From an uncultured Acidaminococcus sp. (lineage in GTDB: Bacteria > Bacillota > Negativicutes > Acidaminococcales > Acidaminococcaceae): 34,397 nt of DNA. The translations under genes and the position numbers were made by a program. The stretch spans positions 1 through 34,397 of the forward strand of contig CAAGJR010000057.1 of the NCBI GenBank assembly GCA_900770265.1. The letters run 5' to 3'. Of this stretch, positions 1 to 6,743 are shown one piece after another (within the stretch, counting starts at the first letter, position 1; every line of letters begins with the position of its first letter). The notes under the pieces are model-generated. The model ran no database searches. It saw nothing but the letters and a program-made list of their open reading frames with translations, and had not been told where the DNA came from.

Positions 1-236
1 ACGGCGATGGTTTCATCCACGTGGTACAGCCGGCACATGGCGGCGAAGTTCTTCATGCACAGGGTGGTGGCGGCGAACGCCTCGTCCGTCAGATAGCCCT
101 TCTTGTCCGTCTTCAGGGCCAGCCGCAGCGGATCCTTCTGGTTGTACACCAGGTTGCAGGCGTTGGTGGAGTGGACTTCCATGATGACAAGACGTGCGGA
201 GTTGGATCCCACGTCGATGATGGCAATACGTTTCAT
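1..236 (-). CDS. Ppx/GppA family phosphatase, N-terminal part (cut by window edge)
   Basis: Only the first 78 codons are inside the window; the rest lies beyond position 1. The protein begins MKRIAIIDVGSNSARLVIME, the classic first phosphate-binding loop of the ASKHA-fold exopolyphosphatase / pppGpp phosphohydrolase family, with the Asp and the GSNS-x-RL motif intact. Such enzymes remove terminal phosphate from polyphosphate or pppGpp in the cytoplasm. The gene is divergent from the Ppx-HD-like gene and ppk1, so synthesis and breakdown of polyphosphate are probably encoded side by side. The start is the ATG read from the complement of 234-236. Whether the substrate is polyphosphate, pppGpp or both cannot be told from this fragment. 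Confidence 0.85.
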   Translation of the reverse strand, partial: MKRIAIIDVGSNSARLVIMEVHSTNACNLVYNQKDPLRLALKTDKKGYLTDEAFAATTLCMKNFAAMCRLYHVDETIA

Positions 237-312
237 ACAAACCCCCGATTCGACAGTGTTCCCCATAAAGTACAGGAAATGTAAAATAATCTGTAAACAC
301 TGTTCTTTTCTT

Positions 313-318
313 ATTATA
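313..318 (-). promoter_or_regulatory. Possible -10 box for the divergent Ppx/GppA gene
   Basis: Read on the minus strand this is a perfect TATAAT, 77 bases before the start codon of the leftward Ppx/GppA gene. A convincing -35 hexamer is not seen at the expected spacing (TACTTA at 336-341 is weak), so the call is tentative. Confidence 0.35.
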
Positions 319-403
319 GAAGTGATAAACTGATTTAAGTATATCACGATTACACCCCGGCGGGTAGACAACACCGGGTTATATCGACTGTGAGGAGGAC
401 GTT

Positions 404-1960
404 ATGGCAAAGAAAAAACTGCGCTCGGCTGCGGTGATCCATCTGGGTTCGGAAAACATCACCATGCAGCTGATTGAATACACCGGTCTGGACGATGTCC
501 GGATCGTCACGGAACTGCGGAACAAGGTACGCCTGGGGGAAGAGACCTTCCAGACCCATAAGATCTCCTTCCAGACCATGCTGGAAATCGTGGGCATCCT
601 GAAGGGCTACCGCCAGGTCATGAAGGAATACGGCGTGAAGGACTATCTGCTGCAGGCCACCACGGCCGTGCGGGAAGCGGAGAACCGGACGTATTTCCTG
701 GACCAGGTGAAGGTGAAGACCGGCTTCCAGATCGAAGTGATCAACATGAGCCGGGAAATCTACACGAAGATGGCCTCCCTCATGCGGAACATGGAAGTGA
801 AGGACATCCATCTGGATGAACATACCGGCATGCTGCTGGCGGATATCTCCTCCGGCGGCCTGGGCCTGACGTACCTGAAGGGACAGGAAGTGAAGTTCCA
901 GCAGAACCTCCATGTAGGCCTGGTCCGGCTGAAGGAACAGTTTACCCGGAACGAGCGCTCCAGCGTCCACTTCGAACGGGCCCTGAACGAATACCTGCAG
1001 GACCGGATCGGGGTGGTGGCCGAGGAACTGGAAGGAGAGGACATCCAGACCCTGCTGCTTACCGGTACGGAAAGCCAGGTGCTGCTGGACCTGTTCGGCG
1101 GCGGCAAGAAGCTGAAGGGCAGTATTTCCTTCCAGGCGGACGAAGTGGCAGCTTTCTACGAAAAGGCCCATAAATACAACGATGTGCAGCTGAAGAAGCT
1201 GTTCAATCTGCCGCCGGAAGAGGTGGAAGTGGCCCAGCCGGCCATTTCCCTGTGCCACCTGCTTATGGAGATGACCCGGGCCAAACGGCTTTTCATGCCC
1301 GAAGACCGGTTCATCGACGGCATGAAGATCCTGTACATTGCCCGGCAGCTGGATCCGGCGTTCCTGGAGGAGATGCTGGAAGTGCAGATGAGCCTGGTGC
1401 GCAGCATCGGCACCCGGTTCCACTACGATGCGCCCCATGCGGCCTGGGTGGAACACATGTGCTGCCAGCTGTTCGATACCCTGGCCCCCAGCCAGGGCCT
1501 GGACCAGGAGGACAAGGTCCTGCTGCGGGCGGCGGCCTACCTGCACAACATCGGCAAGTACGCTTCCATGCGGACCTATGACCGGTACAACTACTACCTG
1601 ATTGACTGCGCGGACCTTTTGGGCTTCAGCGTGGAGCAGTGCCACACCATCGCCCAGATTTCCTACCTGTACACCCTGGACCGGCCGGAACTGAACGGTT
1701 TGGAACCGAAGGATTTCGGTACGGACATCAGCCCTCTCGTGGCGAAACTGGCAGCCATATTGCGGCTGGCCGATTCCATGGATATCAGCGGCCGGCAGAA
1801 GATCACCGGCTGCAAGATGAACCTGAAGGGCAATGAACTGAAGATCAAGGCCAAAAGCCGGCACAACCTGTCCCTGGAGGAATGGGTGTTTGCCAAGCGG
1901 GGCAGTTTCTTTGAAGAAGTGTTCGGGGTACAGCCCGTACTGGAAAGAGTGGAGGCATAA
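404..1960 (+). CDS. Ppx/GppA-like protein with C-terminal HD-like domain, catalytic motifs degenerate
   Basis: A 518-residue protein with the two-part layout of long exopolyphosphatases: an ASKHA-like N-terminal half (about 1-300) and an HD-type helical half (about 320-510). Family landmarks can be followed: TTAVREAENR (canonical T-x-A-x-R-x-A-x-N) near residue 86 and LLADISSGGLGL (canonical D-I-G-G-G-S) near residue 146. Key residues are altered. The first loop reads IHLGSENITM instead of I-D-x-G-S-N-S-x-R, and the HD motif reads HNIGKY instead of HD-I-G-K. It may therefore be a regulatory or reduced-activity member; this is inference. The start follows GAGGAGGACGTT, a good ribosome binding site. 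It ends 2 bp before ppk1, so the two genes are surely co-transcribed. A divergent canonical homologue lies just upstream. Confidence 0.75.
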   Translation: MAKKKLRSAAVIHLGSENITMQLIEYTGLDDVRIVTELRNKVRLGEETFQTHKISFQTMLEIVGILKGYRQVMKEYGVKDYLLQATTAVREAENRTYFLDQVKVKTGFQIEVINMSREIYTKMASLMRNMEVKDIHLDEHTGMLLADISSGGLGLTYLKGQEVKFQQNLHVGLVRLKEQFTRNERSSVHFERALNEYLQDRIGVVAEELEGEDIQTLLLTGTESQVLLDLFGGGKKLKGSISFQADEVAAFYEKAHKYNDVQLKKLFNLPPEEVEVAQPAISLCHLLMEMTRAKRLFMPEDRFIDGMKILYIARQLDPAFLEEMLEVQMSLVRSIGTRFHYDAPHAAWVEHMCCQLFDTLAPSQGLDQEDKVLLRAAAYLHNIGKYASMRTYDRYNYYLIDCADLLGFSVEQCHTIAQISYLYTLDRPELNGLEPKDFGTDISPLVAKLAAILRLADSMDISGRQKITGCKMNLKGNELKIKAKSRHNLSLEEWVFAKRGSFFEEVFGVQPVLERVEA

Positions 1961-1962
1961 GG

Positions 1963-4071
1963 ATGAAAATCGATTTGAACCGTCCGGAATATTACGTGAA
2001 CCGGGAACTGAGCTGGCTGAAATTCAACCTGCGGGTGCTGCGGGAAGCCGGGGTGCGGACCCTGCCTCTCCTGGAACGGATGCGCTTTGTGGCTATTTCT
2101 GCTTCCAACCTGGATGAATTCTTCATGGTCCGGGTGGCCGGGCTCATCGAACAGGAAGCCGCCGGCGTGGACAAGGTGGATGCCGCCGGGCTCACCGTGG
2201 CGGACCAGCTGCGGGAAATCTCCCTGTCGGCCCACAACCAGATGAAACTGAAATACCGGTACTTCTTCGCCCTGCTGAACGAACTGGAAAAGAACGACAT
2301 CCGGTTCCTGCGGGTGAAGGACGTGACACCGGAACAGCGGCAGGAACTGGAAGCCTATTACCAGGAAATGGTATTCCCGGTGCTGACTCCCATGGCCGTG
2401 GATGCGGCCCGTCCGTTCCCGTTCCTGGCCAACAAGACCTTGAACATCGCCGTGGAACTGCGGAACAAGAAGGGTGAGCAGCGGGTGGCCTTCGTGCAGG
2501 TGCCTTCCGTGCTGCCCCGGTTCATCTCCCTGGTGGAGCAGGAAGGGAAACGCAGCTATGTGTTCCTGGAAGACCTGATCATGGAGCACTGCCAGGACCT
2601 GTTCAAGGGCCTCACCATCGTGGATATGGTGCCGTTCCGGATCACCCGTGACTCCGACCTGGAAGTGGAGGAGGACGCCACCCAGGATCTGATGAAGGAA
2701 ATCGAACGGTCCCTGCGCAAACGGAAACGGGGCGCTGCGGTGCGGCTGGAAATCTGCACCACGGACGACAAATACCTGAAGGATTTCCTGATCCGCAGCC
2801 TGGACCTGGAACCCCGGGATGTGTATGAAATCAATGGGCCCCTGGACCTGACGTTCCTGAACAAGTTCATCGACCAGCCGGGGATGGAACAGTGGAAATT
2901 CGCTCCCTACGTGAACCAGCAGCCGGAGGAACTGCCCGATTATGACGACCTGTTCGCCAAGATCCGGGAACACGACATCCTGCTGCACCATCCGTACGAA
3001 AGCTTCGATCCCATCGTGAAGCTGCTGGCCACGGCGGCGGAAGACCCCAACGTGCTGGCCATCAAACAGACCCTGTACCGGGTCAGCGGCAACTCGCCCC
3101 TGGTGGCGGCTCTGGCCCGGGCTGCCGAAAACGGCAAACAGGTCACGGCCCTGGTGGAACTGAAGGCCCGGTTCGATGAAGAGAACAACATCGTGTGGGC
3201 CCGCCGCCTGGAAAAAGCCGGCTGCCACGTCATCTACGGTCTCATGGGCCTGAAGACCCACTCCAAGATCATCCTGATCGTCCGGAAGGAAGAAGATGGC
3301 ATCCGCCGCTACGTGCACCTGGGCACCGGCAACTACAACGACAAGACCGCCAAGCTGTACACGGACCTGGGCCTGCTCACGGCCAACGACCAGTACGGCC
3401 AGGACGCCTCCGCATTCTTCAACGTGCTGAGCGGCTATTCGGAACCGCCGGTGTTCAACCGTCTGGTCATGGCGCCCATCGGTCTGCGGGAAAAGATCTA
3501 TGAACTGGTGGACCGGGAAATCGAGAACGTGAAGAATGGCGGCGAAGGCCACATCATCGCCAAGATGAACTCCCTCATCGACCAGCCGGTGATCCGGAAG
3601 TTCTACGAAGCCTCCCAGGCCGGCGTGAAGATCGAACTGATCGTCCGGGGCATCTGCGGGCTGCGGCCGGGCATCAAGGGCGTCAGCGACAACATCACCG
3701 TGCGCTCCATCATCGGCCGGTTCCTGGAACACAGCCGGGTGTACTACTTCGCCAACAACGGCAGCGAAGAACTGTACCTGTCCAGTGCGGACATGATGCC
3801 CCGGAACCTGAACGACCGGGTGGAACTGCTGTTCCCTGTGGAACGGAAGGCCCACATCGACCGGATCAAGGAATTTCTGGACCTGTGCCTGAAGGACAAC
3901 GTGGGGGCCCATGTGATGCTGGCCAACGGCACGTGGCGGCGCAGCTATGCCCACGGCCACCAGCGGGTGAGCGTGCAGGCCGCCCTCATGCAGCGGGCCA
4001 TGAAGAACGCCCCCAAAAAGACCATGCCCCTGGAACAGCGGCTGAAACCCATGGAACACAAGGAAGAATGA
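1963..4071 (+). CDS. ppk1: Polyphosphate kinase 1
   Basis: A 702-residue cytoplasmic or membrane-associated enzyme that reversibly transfers the gamma phosphate of ATP to a growing polyphosphate chain. It starts with the family signature YYVNRELSWLKFNLRVL and SNLDEFFMVRVAGL, then the head domain and the two phospholipase-D-like C domains. The histidine expected to be phosphorylated is H433 in GLKTHSK (H435 of the E. coli enzyme) and the second catalytic histidine is H590 in FLEHSRVYYF (H592 in E. coli). ARFDEENNI and HLGTGNYN are also intact, and length matches the family (E. coli 688). The ATG follows AGGAGG-like sequence inside the end of the preceding Ppx-HD gene, with 2 bp between genes. 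Everything visible says it is active. Confidence 0.97.
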   Translation: MKIDLNRPEYYVNRELSWLKFNLRVLREAGVRTLPLLERMRFVAISASNLDEFFMVRVAGLIEQEAAGVDKVDAAGLTVADQLREISLSAHNQMKLKYRYFFALLNELEKNDIRFLRVKDVTPEQRQELEAYYQEMVFPVLTPMAVDAARPFPFLANKTLNIAVELRNKKGEQRVAFVQVPSVLPRFISLVEQEGKRSYVFLEDLIMEHCQDLFKGLTIVDMVPFRITRDSDLEVEEDATQDLMKEIERSLRKRKRGAAVRLEICTTDDKYLKDFLIRSLDLEPRDVYEINGPLDLTFLNKFIDQPGMEQWKFAPYVNQQPEELPDYDDLFAKIREHDILLHHPYESFDPIVKLLATAAEDPNVLAIKQTLYRVSGNSPLVAALARAAENGKQVTALVELKARFDEENNIVWARRLEKAGCHVIYGLMGLKTHSKIILIVRKEEDGIRRYVHLGTGNYNDKTAKLYTDLGLLTANDQYGQDASAFFNVLSGYSEPPVFNRLVMAPIGLREKIYELVDREIENVKNGGEGHIIAKMNSLIDQPVIRKFYEASQAGVKIELIVRGICGLRPGIKGVSDNITVRSIIGRFLEHSRVYYFANNGSEELYLSSADMMPRNLNDRVELLFPVERKAHIDRIKEFLDLCLKDNVGAHVMLANGTWRRSYAHGHQRVSVQAALMQRAMKNAPKKTMPLEQRLKPMEHKEE

Positions 4072-4097
4072 CGGCGGCCCCGGTTTTGTGATATAAT
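4068..4097 (+). promoter_or_regulatory. Probable promoter for the 102-residue protein gene
   Basis: A perfect TATAAT lies at 4092-4097 with ATGACG at 4068-4073, 18 bp apart. The -35 box overlaps the ppk1 stop codon. The -10 box is 33 bases before the next start codon. Confidence 0.55.
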
Positions 4098-4130
4098 GAC
4101 GTATCATAGAGAGAGGTGCGTTGAGAAACC

Positions 4131-4439
4131 ATGGCAGTGCAAAGTGTTACCTTAAATTACCAGGGCCATTACGGCTATCTGGATTATAACGAAGAGACCC
4201 ACGAAATGACCGTATCCATCCCGGATGCCGAAGAAGCCGCCCAGAAGGTGCGGGATTTCCTGTCCAGCCCCAAAACCATGGAAGTGCCCACGGATCAGTG
4301 CACGTACCATTTCGGCGAAGTGACCGTGGATCCGAAGAAAAGCTGGCAGGACTGCCAGCAGGCCCTGACCCGGCTGTGGGTCAACACCGGTGTGCTGGTG
4401 GAATGGAGTATGCCGCCCCGGATGACCAACGATCTGTAA
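4131..4439 (+). CDS. Small conserved-looking protein of unknown function (102 aa)
   Basis: I do not recognise this protein. It has 102 residues, no signal peptide, no membrane segment and no cysteine pair. It is acidic in its middle (DYNEETHEMTVSIPDAEEAAQ) and contains two cysteines and several tryptophans (SWQDCQQALTRLW). Codon use matches its neighbours and a TATAAT lies close upstream, which supports a real gene. The ribosome binding site is poor: the nearest purine-rich stretch (GAGAGAGGTG) ends 12-13 bases before the ATG. It stands between ppk1 and a phosphoribosyltransferase, and its stop codon directly abuts the DnaA-box cluster. Confidence 0.7.
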   Translation: MAVQSVTLNYQGHYGYLDYNEETHEMTVSIPDAEEAAQKVRDFLSSPKTMEVPTDQCTYHFGEVTVDPKKSWQDCQQALTRLWVNTGVLVEWSMPPRMTNDL

Positions 4440-4440
4440 G

Positions 4441-4494
4441 TTATGCACAGAGTTATCCACTTATGAACATTCCCCTTGTGGATAATGTGGATAA
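4441..4494. promoter_or_regulatory. Cluster of five DnaA-box-like sequences
   Basis: Within 54 bases there are three boxes on the plus strand, TTATGCACA (4441-4449), TTATCCACT (4453-4461) and TTATGAACA (4461-4469), and two perfect boxes on the minus strand, TGTGGATAA at 4477-4485 and again, directly abutting, at 4486-4494. Compared with the consensus TTATNCACA three are exact and two have one mismatch. The cluster fills the gap between the 102-residue gene and the phosphoribosyltransferase gene and ends 25 bases before the latter's start. There is no dnaA, dnaN or rpmH nearby and no long AT-rich stretch, so it is more likely a DnaA-binding regulatory or titration site than the origin. Confidence 0.7.
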
Positions 4495-4518
4495 GTCGGG
4501 AAATGGGAGGAATGAATC

Positions 4519-5070
4519 GTGGCAAATCGGTTTTATGAACTGGAAGTGGCGGGGCTGAAGCGCTCCCTGCCCGTCCTGAACATTTCGGATACCCTGGCCA
4601 TCGCCGGGTTCGTGATCCTGGGCGATACGGAAATGGTGGAAAAGTCCGCCGCGGAACTGGCGAAGAAGGTGCCGGCCGGCACGGAAGTGCTCATGGCCGC
4701 CGAGACGAAGGGCATCCCCCTGGTGCACGCCATGGCCCGTATCCTGGGCATGGACCGCTACATCGTGGCCCGGAAGTCCATCAAGGCCTATATGGAACAC
4801 CCGCTGGTGGTGGAAGACGAATCCATCACCACGAAGGGCAAGCAGATGCTGTGCCTGCAGGATGCGGACATCGACCTGGTGCGGGGCCACAAGGTGACGC
4901 TGGTGGACGACGTGATCAGCACCGGGGGCTCCATGAAGGCCCTGGAGGAACTGGTGGCGAAGGCCGGCGGTACGGTGAACGGCCGTATGGCCATCCTGGC
5001 CGAAGGGGATTCCATCGGCCGGAAGGACATCATCGTCCTGGCTGATCTGCCCCTGTTCAAAGCCGAATAA
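4519..5070 (+). CDS. Purine-type phosphoribosyltransferase (adenine phosphoribosyltransferase-like)
   Basis: A 183-residue cytoplasmic enzyme of the type I PRTase fold. The PRPP-binding motif VTLVDDVISTGGS (about residues 126-138) is intact, as is the upstream AAETKGIPLVHAMA segment and RKSIKAY, typical of the adenine/xanthine phosphoribosyltransferase branch. Such enzymes join a free purine base with PRPP to give the nucleotide. Start is GTG at 4519, chosen because GGGAGG at 4505-4510 is well spaced; no ATG in frame fits better. It is preceded by the DnaA-box cluster and followed by a strong terminator, so it is probably a one-gene transcript. Substrate preference (adenine, xanthine or another base) cannot be settled; the N-terminal part differs from standard Apt. 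Confidence 0.8.
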   Translation: MANRFYELEVAGLKRSLPVLNISDTLAIAGFVILGDTEMVEKSAAELAKKVPAGTEVLMAAETKGIPLVHAMARILGMDRYIVARKSIKAYMEHPLVVEDESITTKGKQMLCLQDADIDLVRGHKVTLVDDVISTGGSMKALEELVAKAGGTVNGRMAILAEGDSIGRKDIIVLADLPLFKAE

Positions 5071-5081
5071 GGAAGAGAATG

Positions 5082-5111
5082 GAAGCTGTCGCTTGCGACA
5101 GCTTCTTTTTT
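5082..5111 (+). terminator. Rho-independent terminator after the phosphoribosyltransferase gene
   Basis: A perfect 10 bp stem, GAAGCTGTCG paired with CGACAGCTTC around a CTTG loop, is followed by six T (5106-5111). It separates the phosphoribosyltransferase gene from the metF operon. Confidence 0.92.
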
Positions 5112-5164
5112 GTTATAAAATGAAACGATAATGTTTCTTTTTTTCCTTGAGGGGGTATATTCCG

Positions 5165-6028
5165 ATGAAAATCATCGATCTGCTGAAGAGTCCGAAGGTC
5201 TGCATCTCCTGTGAACTGTTCCCGCCCAAGAAGGGCAGCGAACTGGAACATGCCCAGGAAGTGGCCCGTACCATCGCCATCCAGGGCGTGGACTACATGA
5301 GCGTCACCTACGGGGCCGCCGGCACGGCCGTGGGCAAGAGCGTGGCCCTGGTGTCCGAGATCGAACGCTGCGGCGTGCCGGCCCTGGCCCACCTCACCTG
5401 TGTGGGGGCCACGGAACAGCGCATCGAGGGCGTGCTGGACCAGCTGAAGGCCGCCAACGTGCAGAACGTGCTGGCCCTGCGGGGGGACCTGCCCGCCGGT
5501 ATGGACCACGTACAGGGCGATTACGCCCATGCCAGCGACCTGGTGAAGAAGATCAAGAGCTACGGGGACTTCTGCGTGGGCGGTGCCACCTATCCCCAGG
5601 GCCATCCGGAAGCAAAGAGCCTGGATGAGGACCTGGAGCACACGAAGCTGAAGGTGGAAGCCGGCTGCGACTTCCTGGTGACCCAGATGTTCTTCGACAA
5701 TACCATGTTCTACAACTTCATGTACCGGCTGCTGGCCAAGGGCATCCAGGTACCTGTGGTGGCAGGCATCATGCCGGTGACCAGCCTGAAGCAGATTGAG
5801 AAGATCTTCACATTGAGCGGTACGCCGGTACCGGCACCCCTGCGGGCCATGGCGGAACGGTTTGCGGACCATCCGGCAGCCCTGAAGCAGGCCGGCATGG
5901 CCTATGCCATCGGCCAGATCGTGGACCTGATCGCCAACGGGTTCTCCAACATCCACATCTATACCATGAACAAACCGGACGTGATTGGCGGCATCCGCAG
6001 CAGCCTGTCCGAAATCATCCGCAGCTGA
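5165..6028 (+). CDS. metF: Methylenetetrahydrofolate reductase
   Basis: A 287-residue flavoprotein that reduces 5,10-methylenetetrahydrofolate to 5-methyltetrahydrofolate, the methyl donor for MetH. The TIM-barrel signature SCELFPPKKG holds the catalytic glutamate (E17, equivalent to E28 of E. coli), and later VTYGAAGT, LRGDLP, GATYPQGHPEA and TQMFFDN are all classic. Start is the ATG at 5165, placed 9 bases after GAGGGGG (5149-5155); an in-frame TTG at 5147 lies upstream of this site and is rejected. It is the first gene of an apparent operon with the MetH reactivation protein 16 bp downstream and metH. No S-box, T-box or cobalamin riboswitch fits in the roughly 50 bases between the preceding terminator and the start. 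Confidence 0.95.
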   Translation: MKIIDLLKSPKVCISCELFPPKKGSELEHAQEVARTIAIQGVDYMSVTYGAAGTAVGKSVALVSEIERCGVPALAHLTCVGATEQRIEGVLDQLKAANVQNVLALRGDLPAGMDHVQGDYAHASDLVKKIKSYGDFCVGGATYPQGHPEAKSLDEDLEHTKLKVEAGCDFLVTQMFFDNTMFYNFMYRLLAKGIQVPVVAGIMPVTSLKQIEKIFTLSGTPVPAPLRAMAERFADHPAALKQAGMAYAIGQIVDLIANGFSNIHIYTMNKPDVIGGIRSSLSEIIRS

Positions 6029-6044
6029 GACAAAGGAGGCAGGG

Positions 6045-6743
6045 ATGGCAGTACGGATTCCCTTTGATGAAAAAGAGGCCCTGCGCTACTTCGGCGCCCG
6101 GCCGGGGGACGACCGGGCCGTGGTCACGGTGGACCGGGCGTTCCTGCAGCTGCGCAACGAAGTGCAGCCCCGGAGCACCCTGCAGCAGTGGAGCTGCACC
6201 GTGGTCCAGGGCACGGACACGGAAAAAGGCCGGGTGATCCTGGAAGATGGCACGGAATTTGTGAGCAGCGGCCTGGCGAAACACCTGGAGGGCTGCGACC
6301 GGCTGCTGCTGTTCGGGGCCACCCTGGGCGCCCGGGTGGACATCGCCCTCAGGCGCATCAGCGTGCGCAGCATCGCCGAGGGGGCGGCGGCCCAGGCCGT
6401 GGCGGCGTCCCTCATCGAAAGCTACCTGGACCAGCAGGAAATCCTCTGGAAGAAGGACCTGCCCGCAGAGTGGCAGTACCGCACCCGGTTCTCTCCGGGC
6501 TACGGGGACTGGGACCTGACGGAGCAGCAGAAGATCTTCCGGCTGCTGAACTGCGCCAAGACCATCGGCCTCACCCTGACGGCCGGGGGCATCATGGCCC
6601 CCACGAAAAGCGTCACGGCCGTGATCGGCATCGACCGGTCCGGAAAGAAAGCAGAACCGGCGGCGGACACCCGCTGCGGAAAGAAAACGAAATGTGCCGC
6701 TTGCGGCAATGTAACCTGTCCCTATCGTCAGGAGGAACCATGA
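6045..6743 (+). CDS. Free-standing methionine synthase reactivation-domain protein
   Basis: A 232-residue protein corresponding to the C-terminal activation domain of classical MetH, which binds S-adenosylmethionine and remethylates the cobalamin cofactor once it has been oxidised. The hallmark R-x-S-P-G-Y-G is present as RFSPGYGDW at residues 148-156, followed by LTAGGIMAPTKSVTAVIG. The last 22 residues carry four cysteines (C211, C217, C220, C225; C-x5-C-x2-C-x4-C), which the classical domain lacks and which could bind a metal or iron-sulfur cluster. Start is the ATG at 6045 after AAAGGAGG. Its stop overlaps the metH start (ATGA), so the two are translationally coupled, fitting partners of one reaction. 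Confidence 0.9.
   Translation: MAVRIPFDEKEALRYFGARPGDDRAVVTVDRAFLQLRNEVQPRSTLQQWSCTVVQGTDTEKGRVILEDGTEFVSSGLAKHLEGCDRLLLFGATLGARVDIALRRISVRSIAEGAAAQAVAASLIESYLDQQEILWKKDLPAEWQYRTRFSPGYGDWDLTEQQKIFRLLNCAKTIGLTLTAGGIMAPTKSVTAVIGIDRSGKKAEPAADTRCGKKTKCAACGNVTCPYRQEEP

Noticed and set aside
4441..4494. Chromosomal origin (oriC)
   Set aside because: Although there are five DnaA boxes, there is no dnaA, dnaN or rpmH and no AT-rich unwinding region; a regulatory or titration cluster is the simpler reading.
5112..5164. S-box, T-box or cobalamin riboswitch upstream of the methionine genes
   Set aside because: The gap before metF is only about 50 bases and AT-rich, and the gap before the MetE-family gene shows none of the conserved riboswitch cores.
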